Assembly (NCBI GenBank): GCA_029962745.1
Contig: CM057158.1
Coordinates: forward strand, 5,140,602 to 5,204,601
Reading direction: 5' to 3'
From: Echinometra lucunter
Taxonomy: Eukaryota > Echinodermata > Echinoidea > Camarodonta > Echinometridae
DNA: 64,000 bases
Shown here: in pieces, positions 13,448-23,987 of the stretch
How positions within the stretch are numbered: the stretch's first letter is position 1
Layout: every line of letters starts with the position of its first letter
Position numbers and translations under genes: made by a program
Notes under the pieces: generated by a model
Databases searched by the model: none
Seen by the model: only the letters and a program-made list of their open reading frames with translations
What the model was told of the DNA's origin: nothing

Positions 13448-14046
13448 CTAGAAAAAAACAAACAAACAACAGTATTACCATTTATGTATTTCCTTTTTTC
13501 TTCTAGTTTTATTCATATCCTTTAGAATACAAGCTTTGTTTGCAATTATTTGAGGGATCCACATTCTACAAGCCTTGCTTTTTGTGGATCCCTCCAATTC
13601 CACATGTTTTCTTTAAAAAATAAACCAAACATACTAGTTATACTGTATAATGATGCATACTGATGTATATCCTTTGCTTTTATAATTCAATAATGTAAAA
13701 TGTATGATATTATTGTACAATGATTTACATGTTTCTTTTCAAAATTGTTATGAATTGTTTTTGTGGGAAATAGAAATGAATTGAAATGAATCAAATTGAA
13801 TTGAATTGACAAATGCAACTAGTCTGTTTACAAGAGCTTTACAAACTTTATTCCAGTGTGGTGAACATCAATATGGTTAAAAAAGATATGTGCCATGAAG
13901 AAGATGAAGAAAAGGAAGAAATAGATATGGACACCCATTCCAGGACTCTTTCTATTACAGAACTCTCATCATAACCCATCATCAGCTATGGTCCATGAAT
14001 GTCAACCAACCTCCCTCAACTAGAAGGGAATTTCAGAGCTACTTAC

Positions 14047-14207
14047 TGATAAGAAGAATGTATTCTGTGAGAGTTCTGGCTAGCGTGAGTCTAACATTGG
14101 GAATGGGATCCTCTTCCAGCTGAAGGAGGCTAGGAAGGAACTCCACAGCAAAGATATTTGGCTCCACAGACTGATCCTGGAGAAGTCGCTGACACAGATG
14201 ACAAAAC
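14047..14207 (-). CDS. PPP4R1: PPP4R1 exon: penultimate HEAT repeat
   Basis: After the shared Ala codon, 53 codons encode FCHLCQRLLQDQSVEPNIFA...IPNVRLTLARTLTEYILLI, matching human FVFVCQTVIEDDCLPMDQFAVHLMPHLL...VPNVRVLLAKTLRQTLL. The acceptor is TGTACAG/GTTTTG. The donor ATCA/GTAAGT leaves one base for the next exon, giving Asn as the junction residue. Confidence 0.94.
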
Positions 14208-14303
14208 CTGTACAGAGGAGACAATGAACCAACCAAATTGGTTAAAGTCCCACTGAAGAACACATTTTCATGTTTGATTACAAACACAAACTAATCTGTA
14301 ATC

Positions 14304-14640
14304 ATGAAACGAAAAAGTGTTGTATTGGTCAATCATCTTCTTGTGGCGATACATACTAGCACCAAGTTTGAAGTTCATACCATAAATGGTTATTTAAATA
14401 TCGTGTTAACAAGATTAACACCTGAAATTTCATATATTGACTTCTGTGACCTTTGATTTTCGACCTACATACCCCAAAATTGAATGAGGTGGTCTGCCTA
14501 CCGTGATACATAGTAGCACTAAGTTTCAAATTCATACCTCAACAGTTATCAAGATATGGTGTTAATGAAAGTTTGGGACGGACAAACAAACTGAAAGCAT
14601 AATGCCTCCGACACCACCTTCGGGGAGCGGAGGCATGAAA
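14304..14640 (+). mobile_element. Second pearl-like element with about 156-bp repeats and terminal hairpin
   Basis: Two diverged units align (GATACATACTAGCACCAAG at 14,348 and GATACATAGTAGCACTAAG at 14,504, 156 bp apart). They are followed by GGGACGGACAAACAAAC and a hairpin, ATGCCTCCG...CGGAGGCAT (14,602-14,636). The layout of repeats, ACGG-type block and hairpin parallels the element at 34.9-36.3 kb, although the sequences differ. The left boundary is approximate. Confidence 0.55.
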
Positions 14641-14831
14641 AGGTTAATGATAGAAAGACACAAGTTGCCATACTTGGCATTTTCGGACAGTGTAGTTGAA
14701 ACCATCAGAGACTGGCCAGAGATTAATATGGCTTCTTTCAGTGAGGAAAATATATCACTACACTTTATCAACATGTGCTAATTAACATATTTAGAACAAA
14801 AGACACTCAACAAAGGAAGGTGAAGACTTAC

Positions 14832-14947
14832 GCCTGTCTGTAGGCCCAGCGGGGGCTCTGGGCATAGCTGGTCACAACCTCCTGCACAAAGTTCTTCCTG
14901 AGGTCCCCATTGTTAGATGGCATGACAATCTTTGCAATCACACTCAA
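14832..14947 (-). CDS. PPP4R1: PPP4R1 exon: SPRWAYRQA repeat
   Basis: Thirty-eight codons plus two bases run LSVIAKIVMPSNNGDLRKNF...SYAQSPRWAYRQ, matching the weaker-conserved human stretch VSEMVKKL...ENFGRCPKWSGRQA. The acceptor is CGTACAG and the donor GC/GTAAGT splits an Ala codon. The first half diverges from the human protein, but the position, phase and the W..RQA ending support it. Confidence 0.93.
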
Positions 14948-15758
14948 CTGTACGGTAGGAAGAGAATTAAGAAAAGGTCAGATTTTAAAACAAAATGAAT
15001 CTAAACTGATAGCCCAGTGACATGGATACTGCAGGAATAATAATGGGGCTTGAAAAGTTTGCAATGCAGAAGTAAATCTGGCACTCAGAGTATCAACTAT
15101 CATAAAACCTCATACGGTAATGTAGTCTGGTATATTTCTGACCTCTGCATTGGTATAAAGTGCTCTTAGTAGTGACAGGATCATGAGAATTCATTTGTGC
15201 GTGCATTTTTTACATTTCGAACGGCATCTGATTTCTTATAAATATTTATGGCATTTTTAGTTACGCTTTTCCATAAGTAAAGCTTCAATGCTACTAAAAG
15301 ACTGATCTGGGCCCTGTAACACAAACCCTAGCGATTGATTGTAAAAATGATTTTTACAACTTGATTGCACAGTGATCGATGCAATCAGTTTAGTTCCCTT
15401 CACTACTGGGCTGTTTTACCATTTTGATATTGTAAGTACATTGCAAACAATTGAAATATTTTAATATCAATGATATCATCCATATGGATATCTGATCACA
15501 TTTTAACCCATTCAACACTATATCATTTTGGTATAACACATATCTCGCACAGACCCAAGCACGAGTTATCTTTGGCAGAATAGTATTCATTTGGTTAAAC
15601 TACCGAAATATTTTCTCACCAGAGATATAAATGAAATCATCCCCGCCATGGTTTGGATCATAACTATCGAGATATTATCACCAAGGGAGAAGCCTCACAA
15701 CACAATGGTTTGGCTTATCAAGATTATCAAGAAGAGGGAATCATAATGTAATCCTTAC
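14948..15758 (-). other. PPP4R1 intron, no further feature
   Basis: Unremarkable AT-rich intron. The next intron (15,880-16,465) holds only a two-copy 21-bp tandem repeat at about 15,912-15,953. The intron at 16,567-17,022 has nothing beyond a two-unit CCTAAC motif. Confidence 0.7.
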
Positions 15759-15879
15759 CAGTTTGTAGGAGGTGAATCTGACGTCAGCCACCCTGTCTCC
15801 AGCTAGCGTCATTGCGATGGGTAAGATGTTATCACATACGTCACTAGGATCATAGAGATCACACAGCAAGATCAACTGC
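15759..15879 (-). CDS. PPP4R1: PPP4R1 exon: QLILLCDLYDP repeat
   Basis: One base completing Glu is followed by 40 codons, QLILLCDLYDPSDVCDNILP...VADVRFTSYKL. It corresponds to human QLILLLELYSPRDVYDYLRPIALNLCADKVSSVRWISYKL. The acceptor is TTGCAG/GCAG and the donor is CTG/GTAAGG, ending in phase 0. Confidence 0.95.
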
Positions 15880-16465
15880 CTGCAATAAGCAATGTAACAA
15901 ATCAGAATTCTGAATGGACCACATAATACTTTGAAGGACCACATAATACTTTGAAGGACATACTATGAAACAGTAAACTTTCACTTTATCACAATCAAAT
16001 ATGATCACAAAATTGCACATCAAGATCAAGTGCCTTTAGTGAATTGACCCTTCCTCAATGATATCCAAAATTATCCTGGTATTATCAGGTAAACCTGGAT
16101 CTTTATGTATTTGTCAAAGATATTTCTTAACAGCAATAACATATAAAGAATCAATAGATTACACATATCATATAATATCATATCATATGGCTTTGAGTGT
16201 TTCATGCACGTCACATAAAACATGAAGTTCTGTGGTATTAACATAATGTGAATTACAAAAATAAATAACTTAGAGATTTATACAACTATGCATTAGAATC
16301 CCTTGATAAAAAGATGAAGTCAAGTCATGTTCCTTTTAATCCAAGTTACAAATCTAACCTTTATTTTAAAGGACTTATTGATGAATTTACAATGGAGTAA
16401 AACAATTCAAAAGCTGGTTTTTATGACAGCATGTCACGTGTACAAACTCAGAAGTGGACACTCAC

Positions 16466-16566
16466 TCTGCCAATTCTAGTCTGAAACGCCAATTCCTTTG
16501 ATTGTCTGTTGTCAGGAAGTCTGAAATCCGGCCCAAGTACTGTCTCCTTAGCTCAGGTTGCAATAG
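16466..16566 (-). CDS. PPP4R1: PPP4R1 exon: TTDNQRNWRFR repeat
   Basis: Thirty-three codons plus two bases encode LLQPELRRQYLGRISDFLTT followed by DNQRNWRFRLELA, matching human LLHIDKRREYLYQLQEFLVTDNSRNWRFRAELAE. The acceptor is CTCAAAAG with a poor pyrimidine tract. The donor GCAGA/GTGAGT splits the Glu codon, and the next exon supplies the final G. Confidence 0.95.
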
Positions 16567-17022
16567 CTTTTGAGTCAAAAGAGAGAACACAGTACAATTA
16601 GTTACGTGACATCAAAACTCATCATGTATGTGGAAGTCATATGATCAATAAAACAACCCGAGATTACTATAAATCGAGAGACCATAACACACGCAAAAAT
16701 ACATAATTTCGAACAGAATAAATCTAAGGAAGTCTACTAATGAGAAAAGAAAGAAAAATTGGATGTCAGGAAATCCAACATCCCCTCTTCCCATGGTTTG
16801 GAAGAATATTACAACACACACTTCATTAATTTACACATAACTATAATCCTGGACCGAACACAGGGCCAAACAATATACCTAACCCTAACCCCAAAACTAA
16901 ATCTGCTTTGATTCCAGATAAACTCTCAATTAAACATTGCACAAAATCAAAGCCAAAGCAAATGTCATTCGAATGTACATAAGATCACCCTCCAGGTATC
17001 ACTACTACGGATTTCTACTCAC

Positions 17023-17184
17023 CTTGACAAAATCAGCAAAGTGCTTGAGGACACCTATCCTGACCTCGTCTAGATCTCGAAGAAAGCCATTGAAGATAGG
17101 CACCAGGTCTGAAGAAGTGATGGCGTCTCCTAGGATCAATGCCATCTCATGGATAGAGAATGCTAATGTTCTCCTCACCTTCCA
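17023..17184 (-). CDS. PPP4R1: PPP4R1 exon: WKVRRTLAFSIHE HEAT repeat
   Basis: Fifty-four codons run from WKVRRTLAFSIHEMALILGD to VRIGVLKHFADFVK, matching human WKVRRTLAFSIHELAVILGD...VRIGVLKHLHDFLK. The acceptor is CTTACAG/TGG and the donor is AAG/GTGAGT. A decayed, tandemly duplicated copy of the whole exon lies about 191 bp further 5' (17,218-17,393). Confidence 0.97.
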
Positions 17185-17217
17185 CTGTAAGAGATAACAT
17201 CAAATGACACAGTGAAC

Positions 17218-17393
17218 AAGTGCTTGAGGATATACGGAGGACACCCATTTTGAATTCGATGCCTACTAGTACGAAAGCCACTAAAGAGAAGTGTAAAGTT
17301 GGACCTTGTGATTGCATCTCCAAAAATTTATGTCATCTGATGGATAGAGAAGGCCAAAGTTCTTTTCATCTTCCACTGTCAGAGATATCAATT
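17218..17393 (-). pseudogene. Decayed tandem copy of the PPP4R1 WKVRRTLAF exon
   Basis: Both ends of the exon and its 5' flank are recognisable, displaced about 191 bp. On the minus strand the copy reads WKMKRTLAFSIHQMT, then an in-frame TAA at 17,330-17,328, then IFGDAITRSN before similarity fades; it ends with CTCAAGCACTTG as in the true exon. The acceptor context (CTCTGACAG/TGG) is preserved, but the stop makes inclusion destructive. It sits in the intron immediately 5' of the functional exon. Confidence 0.85.
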
Positions 17394-18538
17394 AATCTAT
17401 ACATGCAGGTGTAGCTTTCCCACAGTTGTCTTTAGCTTAACTTCAGCTTGCAATAGATCAAAGTGTGATCTTTGGAAAATAAACAGTTGTCTAAACAACT
17501 TGAGGATCTATTTTTGTTGTTGTTGGAAAGTTTAACTTGCTTATCTTGTTACATTCAAATAGGAGTGTTTAGAATGCAAGGTATATCATCAAATTATTTT
17601 GAATATGTTTAGATTAACCTTACAAATATATTTTACAGAAATGTTTCTTTTTTGTAACAAATGGATACAAATCTCACTGTATTTCATCAATCTTTCACAG
17701 CAATACCCTAATTCACAAAAAAATTCACATGAGCCAAATTTTGTGAGAGCTGAAATTTCAAAGATCATAATTGGGTAGTTCCCACAAAATCAAGCAAATT
17801 TTGAAGTGTAACTGCATATGTTTCCTGGAACTCACATAGATATATGCTGAGAAATTAGCACTTGGTACTAACCATGTGTATAGCTTCTTTGATAATGATC
17901 TGATTGTAATAAATCATTTGCAAAGTATCAAGTGTACAATCTCAAGTCCGTTCAAACTACAAAGTCCACGTAACCTGACCTTTCACGACCCTAATATTTG
18001 CATTAGACATTGTTGAGTATGCAACAGGACATATTCCGGTGATTACAATCCTATTTTGATCTTGATAATGAAAGAGTAAACAGATAAATCACTTATTGGC
18101 ATTCCGGGAATTTGCATAACTCATGTTAAAAGTAAATTTTATCAAGATATATGTTTCATTCTATAAATTTTTGTGGTATGGTTCATAAACTGATTTACGA
18201 GCTTTGAATCAACTGAATCAAGGAGTTATTATTATTTTTTTTTTTAATTAAAGAAAATACAAATTTAATTCTTGGAAACAGCATATGGAATGGGTTCTAA
18301 ATAAAAGTTTTTCAATTCAAATGAGCAATTTTCTATCAAGAAGTACCGATGAATATATATTTTCATGTATTCAATCAGAAAGAGTATAAAGAAAAAGGGA
18401 GTACTGCTGCTCACATTTACTTAATTCCTAAAAATGCCTGTCAATGGGTTGAAAACATTAAAATCTTACCAATATTTTTTAATAAAACTAAGACCGTGGA
18501 ACCCATGTTGAGTACTTAATGAGACAAGCTATTCTCAC
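17394..18538 (-). other. PPP4R1 intron, no further feature
   Basis: AT-rich sequence upstream (in gene sense) of the decayed exon copy. I see no repeat or coding signal in it. Confidence 0.7.
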
Positions 18539-18727
18539 CTGCATGTCTGAGGCTAGTGTTTCATAGATATCCTTGAGGCAGGACCAATTCTTACGGCCTA
18601 GGGTGAGAGCTACACCAGGGAGACTGTAGGCACAGTGCTTGGCGATCTCAGTATCTACTGCCTGAGCTATCCTGGGGTCAGTCATCGATAGGTAGTTCTC
18701 TAGAAGACTGTGTGGAATCACATCTTG
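18539..18727 (-). CDS. PPP4R1: PPP4R1 exon: HCAYSLPGVALTLGR block
   Basis: Sixty-three codons encode QDVIPHSLLENYLSMTDPRI...DTEIAKHCAYSLPGVALTLG...YETLASDMQ. The match to human VPQALLDQYLSMTDPSRAQTVDTEIAKHCAYSLPGVALTLGRQNW is very close, making this the most conserved exon in the window. The acceptor is CCACTTCAG and the donor is CAG/GTGAGA, phase 0 at both ends. It starts the C-terminal HEAT array. Confidence 0.97.
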
Positions 18728-19602
18728 CTGAAGTGGAAAAGATATCATCATGTTTCTTGATTATTTGTGACAAATTATTAGTCACAAATTTTGCTTAACA
18801 AAGTTCTGCATCATTGCACAAAGAAAAACAAGAAACGTACATCAAATACCCTATTCTCCCCTTTCCATAGAGGGTAAGACCATTGGAATTTCTTTTAAAG
18901 GATTGCTTGGAGCAGCTTTCTTTCGATCAATTCTCAGCATACGTCATCCTTTCAAATAAATAAAAATATAAATGCTCCAAATGCATCAATTTATGTCGAG
19001 TATGTGAATTTCATTAACCTAAAGGATAATTTCATTTAACAAGATGCCAATCATTTACTGTCTAATTCTATAGGCCTACTGTTTTAAATAAATAGAGATA
19101 AAACATCTAAAGATCTATCCATTATAAGATGCTATGTCTGCCCCCACATCCAGCAGACAGATCATAATAATAATAATAATAATAATAATAAATTTGTATA
19201 TCGCAAAAATGCAAAGTGCCTCTAAGCGGTTGAAGAGATTATGATAGACTAGAAGAAACATAAGGTTTTGTACTACAAATTACATCAAATCAATTACATG
19301 TAGCTTCAATACATAGTAATAATAACAAATATTACACATCACAACCAAAAAATGAATCAATGGGCCTTACATAACTACACAAACATAAAACTGAATGGAC
19401 TTAAGGATGTACAGGTCTAAGATTTAAGATTTAAACAGATGTGTTTTAAGCATTACTTTAAAAGAATTTATAGAACTAGCATTGCGAATCTGAAAGGGGA
19501 GATTGTTTCAAAAAAATAATATTTCAGCATTGCCAAGTTTTGATATGGGAATATACTATCTCATAAGGAGAAAGAGTATTCTTCAAAAAAGAGAATACTT
19601 AC
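18728..19602 (-). other. PPP4R1 intron
   Basis: AT-rich intron with an (AAT)n microsatellite at about 19,165-19,192 and nothing else recognised. Confidence 0.75.
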
Positions 19603-20641
19603 ATTAGGAGAGACCTGCCTGAGGTTGGGTTCCACTTCAGACCATTCACCAACCTCTCCTTCCTCTTCTAGGATGCCATTCACAAAGGACATAGTCTTCT
19701 CATCAATCCTCTGCTCAAGGGTCTGTGTACTTGGTAGATGCATCACTGTCTCAGTGATGTCATTGGCCTCGCTCACGTCGGCTGTGTGAAGCTTCACACT
19801 ACCATCGGTCTCTGTCTGTTCATCTCCCCTTGAGGATGAGCCCTCCTTTCCTTCTCCGCTGCCCTCCAGATTCATCTGCGATATTGTCTGCACCAAGTCC
19901 TGGATGTCTTTCTTCAGTTCTTTTGATTCGGCACCCGAGGCAGCATCGCTATCCTCGTTCACAGCCTCTGGGCTGCTGATTCCTGAATCAGGTGATGACT
20001 TCTCTGTGTTTGTGCTGCTGCTGCTGCCTCCAATTGCAAACTGTGTAGTACTCGTAAACCGATCATCTTTATTAGTCCTGGATTCATCCACTTTTTCTTT
20101 CTCGTCTTGGGATGATGTTTCAACCGATTCCATCTCGATTGTTTCCCCTTTGCTTTCCTCCATCGACTTTTCTTCTTTCTTTCCAGTGCTTGAGGATTTA
20201 TTATCTCCCGTTCCAAGAACTGGTACTGGCTGTCGCCAGAAAAGGAAAGAACTATATTCTGGACTGTCATCATTTGCAGGAGGCTCCCCACTCCCAACTT
20301 TAAATTGTAATTCCCCAACCCCTTTATGTAAAGTCTTTTTGTCAATTTCACTATTTTTGTCACCCCCCACTTCTCTGTTCACTACTTGCTCCATCTCTGT
20401 TGGATAGTGCATTATTGTTGCTGCGTTCGTCTATGACCGTGTGTTCTGCTAGTCTGTTATCGGTATTGTTGGGAGAGTTATTTGTGGGTTTGTTGTTGCT
20501 ATTAATGTCATCTTCTATAGGCACTACACCAGCCACTTGGACCGTTCCGTCTGCATTGTATAAGAGGTGTATGCCCGATATACTGGGGTCAGCAAACGTA
20601 GAGATGAAAGGACCTAATGCTTGAAATGCTGCCATTCGAAC
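19603..20641 (-). CDS. PPP4R1: PPP4R1 large exon: end of N-HEAT array and acidic disordered middle
   Basis: The exon opens with VRMAAFQALGPFISTFADPS, matching human VRQAAFQSLGPFISTFANPS. It then runs into a long Asn-, Ser- and acid-rich region typical of the poorly conserved middle of PPP4R1. The island SSFLFWRQPVPVLG corresponds to human SFHFWRTPLPEID and fixes the frame of the second part. The exon ends GEWSEVEPNLRQVSPN before donor AAT/GTAAGT. The first frame stops at 20,360 and the second opens at about 20,433, so the two overlap. Removing one base of the six-G run (C6 on the plus strand, 20,363-20,368) makes the exon exactly 346 codons and restores phase with both neighbours. An assembly error, a polymorphism, a true frameshift or an unseen small intron could explain it. 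Confidence 0.88.
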
Positions 20642-20864
20642 CTTTATATGGGAAAGAGGGGGGAAAAGGTATTAATTTCAGTCCAGAGCATTAGAAACAA
20701 AATTTATCATGCTAGAGATAGAATCATTAATTTATTATGGTTATTAAGAAATGAATCCGAGTCTTGAAGGAAAAATAACAAATAAGGGCTACCTGGGCTA
20801 ATTAAGATTTTCTGGGGCAAACTGGTCACAAACCTTAATGAATTTTTAAAAAAATGTTACTTAC

Positions 20865-21023
20865 CCATCTAGACTGATCCCGCAGTAGAAGGACAAAGAG
20901 GTTGGAGAGTTCCCGCTCTCGTTTAGGCTTGGATGTTGCCCAAGATACTGTCATGAAACACTCTGCACAGGCTTTCCTTACTCCCCAAACACCATCCTCA
21001 CATAGTGCTTCAAACCTTGGTAA
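20865..21023 (-). CDS. PPP4R1: PPP4R1 exon: VRKACAECF HEAT repeat
   Basis: Fifty-three codons run LPRFEALCEDGVWGVRKACA...LFVLLLRDQSRW, matching human LPRFFQLCSDNVWGVRKACAECFMAVS...LISDPSRW. The acceptor is GTGCAG/TTACC and the donor is TGG/GTAAGT, phase 0 at both ends. A decayed duplicate of its 5' half, with a destroyed acceptor, lies about 197 bp further 5' in the gene at 21,130-21,262. Confidence 0.96.
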
Positions 21024-21129
21024 CTGCACATCAGAGACATTGAAAAAGATATACAAATTTAATGTCTTATGACAAGAATGATTAATTTCTTACAAAGATG
21101 GGTATGCTATATTTCATGCAGGATTCTGG

Positions 21130-21262
21130 GTAGGCCCACAATACTGTCATTAGGCACTTAGGACTAGCATTTCCTTCTCCCTGTACGTTGTTGTAGCAGG
21201 GTGCTTTCAAACCTTGGTAAGTGCACTTGAGATATGTGAAAAAGACAAGGAAATTGAATTTA
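21130..21262 (-). pseudogene. Decayed partial copy of the PPP4R1 VRKACAECF exon and upstream intron
   Basis: Plus-strand blocks such as AATACTGTCAT, GTGCTTTCAAACCTTGGTAA and GTGAAAAAGA repeat those at 20,939-21,063 in the same order, displaced about 197 bp. In the copy the acceptor AG has become AC (GTGCAC/TTACC), and an extra A shifts the frame after TTACCAAGGTTTGAAA. The 3' part of the exon (from about FMTVSW onward) is not recognisable. Confidence 0.75.
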
Positions 21263-22834
21263 ACACTATTGAAATGTCATCTTTTGTTTGAGACTTAGTG
21301 TTGGTCTATGGCACTCTCCAGAACTGCAAAGGGGTGTTATACTACATTAGCTACTAGGTTTTCCTCTTTTAATAAATGTTCTAGAAAGATCTACAGTAAC
21401 TCAGTTTCTAGAGTTTCATCATTCCCTCGCATGTAATTTCCAAACTGTCGTCCCATGTAATTATGTTTCTTTCGCATAAAAGCAGTTTTCATAACAAAAT
21501 GTAAATTCCTCTTCGCTGAAAGCTTGCATTGTTACCCCCATCCGAGCGATGTGTGGACTCATGTAGTACTAGACTCATGTTACCCGTCACTTCACCGTTT
21601 CTTTTCATGCATACATTCCTTGAATCCATAATCAAATTCTCCTTCAAAATTTATCCAGCCTTTTCCTCGGTGCACATCATTGGCTCCTGTGCAAACTATC
21701 CAATTCAATTACCACTACCCTAATGACCCGCCAATCAATAGATTCTGAAATAACAGCTTTCATGCAGCGTTACTCGTGGAACGATATGAAATTGCAATGA
21801 AATGTGTCTGCACTGAAAGAGATATCAATAGGACAAGTCAAATACACAGTGAAAAATCAATGGAATGCATAATAGCATGTAAAAAATTCACAATACGACC
21901 ATATCTCACTGCTTTCAAAACCTTTCTAGTCCTGCCATGAAAATGTACTACCTACTGTAAATTGTTTCAGTGCTTGAACACCCAAAGATATCATAGGGCT
22001 TATCACCAGCAAAATGAGAAAGATACAGATTCTGGCCAATTACAACAGGCAAGACTGAGAGAACAGCAAGAGGAAATTGAAAAACAATAAATAAATAAAA
22101 TCCTTGTAATATGGCATGGTCAAAATGGTGAAATCTTTGTACTCAACATGAAGTGTTTGTTTGACTTTAAAAGTGGTTGGGATTTTCAATAAAACTTATT
22201 GAAACCACTTAAATCTCACAGAAATAAAACAATTCTGACAAGGATATGAATTGACAATTGTGGTTCAATACTCTTAATCTTAAGCATTCTACAAGGCAAC
22301 ATGTAAAAATTATCTTAAAGATAAACTAGAAACTGTTCCTAAGCAATTGGGAAAGTTGGATTAGTTGTATATAAAAACAGGCAAGATTTGGGGATTACCA
22401 AATTGATTTCAAGAAAATCACTAACTTTCCCTAAAAGGTACGTGCACTGCACACAAACAGGACTACACACAACTCTGGCACGAATGTTAGGCCGCAACTT
22501 TTCAGCTGTTTCTTGTCATATTTCCAATATGAGGGGCAATTGAAAGGCAATCAGTTCTACAGGACCTTTTCAGTATAATAATCTTCCTACATGACATGAA
22601 GAGGAATGAAAAAGCTCACAAATTATTTTTCCCCTTTCCCAAAACTCAAGCTTCTCTCTAAGTGGTACTTGTACCATCTTATACCTTGAAAGAGATGCAT
22701 TAATACACTGTAATTAATTAAATGCATCAACACTCCAGTAGTATATCCAGTTTTGTTTCTTCAGCATTTATATGCACTTTTATCAGACAGGCATTCAAGA
22801 AAAAAATAAAGACAAAGATTTGACAAGACTTCTT

Positions 22835-23252
22835 TTAACCCATTCGTGACAGAGGTCTACATTTTGTGGTTTGGCCTAATATCTTTTGATGCAGAGCCCT
22901 AAAAATCATATCAAATACATGAGCAGAAAGAGCAAAAAATTCTACATAAACTGTGCCCATTTTGGTTGCGTCAATATTTGTATATTTTGATGCTGAAAAT
23001 TCTTTAAAGGAAAATAAGCATTAAAATCCTTAAATTGGCAATGTGATAGAGAGTTTAAAATCACCATTTTCCCCTGCAAATTGGCAACTTTTTGACTTCT
23101 CATCATAATTTCTGTCAATTTATATTCATTTCAGATACATGACATTTCATAAGAAAAATGTAGCAATAAAATGAAAATGTTGGTGTTGCCAATTTGAAGA
23201 ATAAAAGCTGATCAAATTAGGCTTTAAATAATTCCTGTCACGAATGGGTTAA
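22835..23252 (-). mobile_element. TTAA-flanked MITE, copy B
   Basis: A 418-bp copy of the element at 8.25 kb, in reverse orientation, with perfect outer TTAA and CCCATTCGTGACAG termini. It lies inside a PPP4R1 intron. Confidence 0.87.
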
Positions 23253-23589
23253 CAAAAATAATTATTCTGATCATTACAGTATAATACAACTCTGCTATAA
23301 CTGCACTACAGGAATAGACTTTTGAACATGTTGAATGGATCCTGAACACAAAGCCTTGGATAACCCCCAGGAGCCCTAATAAAGAGTTTGCATGTCCTTG
23401 CTTGGGAAGTTAAATCAAATTTCTTGCAATAACAAAAAGACATAAGTAATTCATTTCACTTTCATTTGAGCCATGTGCATTCATTATAATTTCAAGGGGA
23501 AACAGTGGGGTCACCAAAGTACAGTTCATCTAGAAATGATAGGAAATGGGTTGATTGAAGAAGAAATGGAATGGGAACAATGAGGTTGA

Positions 23590-23590
<1 letters not shown>

Positions 23591-23632
<42 letters not shown>
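23591..23632. repeat. Uninterrupted G42 tract
   Basis: Forty-two consecutive G residues on the plus strand. Runs this long are G-quadruplex capable and are often mis-sized in assemblies. Confidence 0.97.
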
Positions 23633-23634
<2 letters not shown>

Positions 23635-23878
23635 AGAATATATATATGGTCTAGCAAATGATTTAGAATCAAAGAGTAAGGTGGAGAATTATCAGTATAC
23701 ACAAGTTTCTCCCTAGTGCATTTGAAAGATCATGTACATTGGGAAACAGGATATGTCACATTTTTAAGGGGTATTTTCAAAAGTGTATGTTTGATCATGA
23801 GATGGGGCAGGGATGGAGGGTTGGAAGATCTCTTGTCTTTCATTATCCTTATACTGTGCCTCCCAGTGACCAACTCCT

Positions 23879-23987
23879 ATTGTTGTAAAAAGGCACAGAA
23901 AAAATGACATTTTGAATGGATCCTTAGACTAGAATTGTTGTAAAAAGGCACAGAAACCTGACATTTTGAATGGACCCCTAGACTAGA
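23879..23987 (+). repeat. Two-copy tandem duplication of about 55 bp
   Basis: ATTGTTGTAAAAAGGCACAG, then ACATTTTGAATGGA and TAGACTAGAA, occur twice in direct succession with only small changes. Confidence 0.9.

Noticed and set aside
16876..16895. CCTAACCCTAACCCC, a possible interstitial telomere repeat
   Set aside because: Only about two units, too short to distinguish from chance.
19904..20407. 167-codon plus-strand frame opposite the large PPP4R1 exon
   Set aside because: It is the shadow of the conserved minus-strand coding sequence and has no domain of its own.
20631..20645. GGTTCGAATGG on the minus strand, resembling a tRNA T-loop
   Set aside because: It is the start of a conserved PPP4R1 exon (VRMAAF) and no cloverleaf surrounds it.
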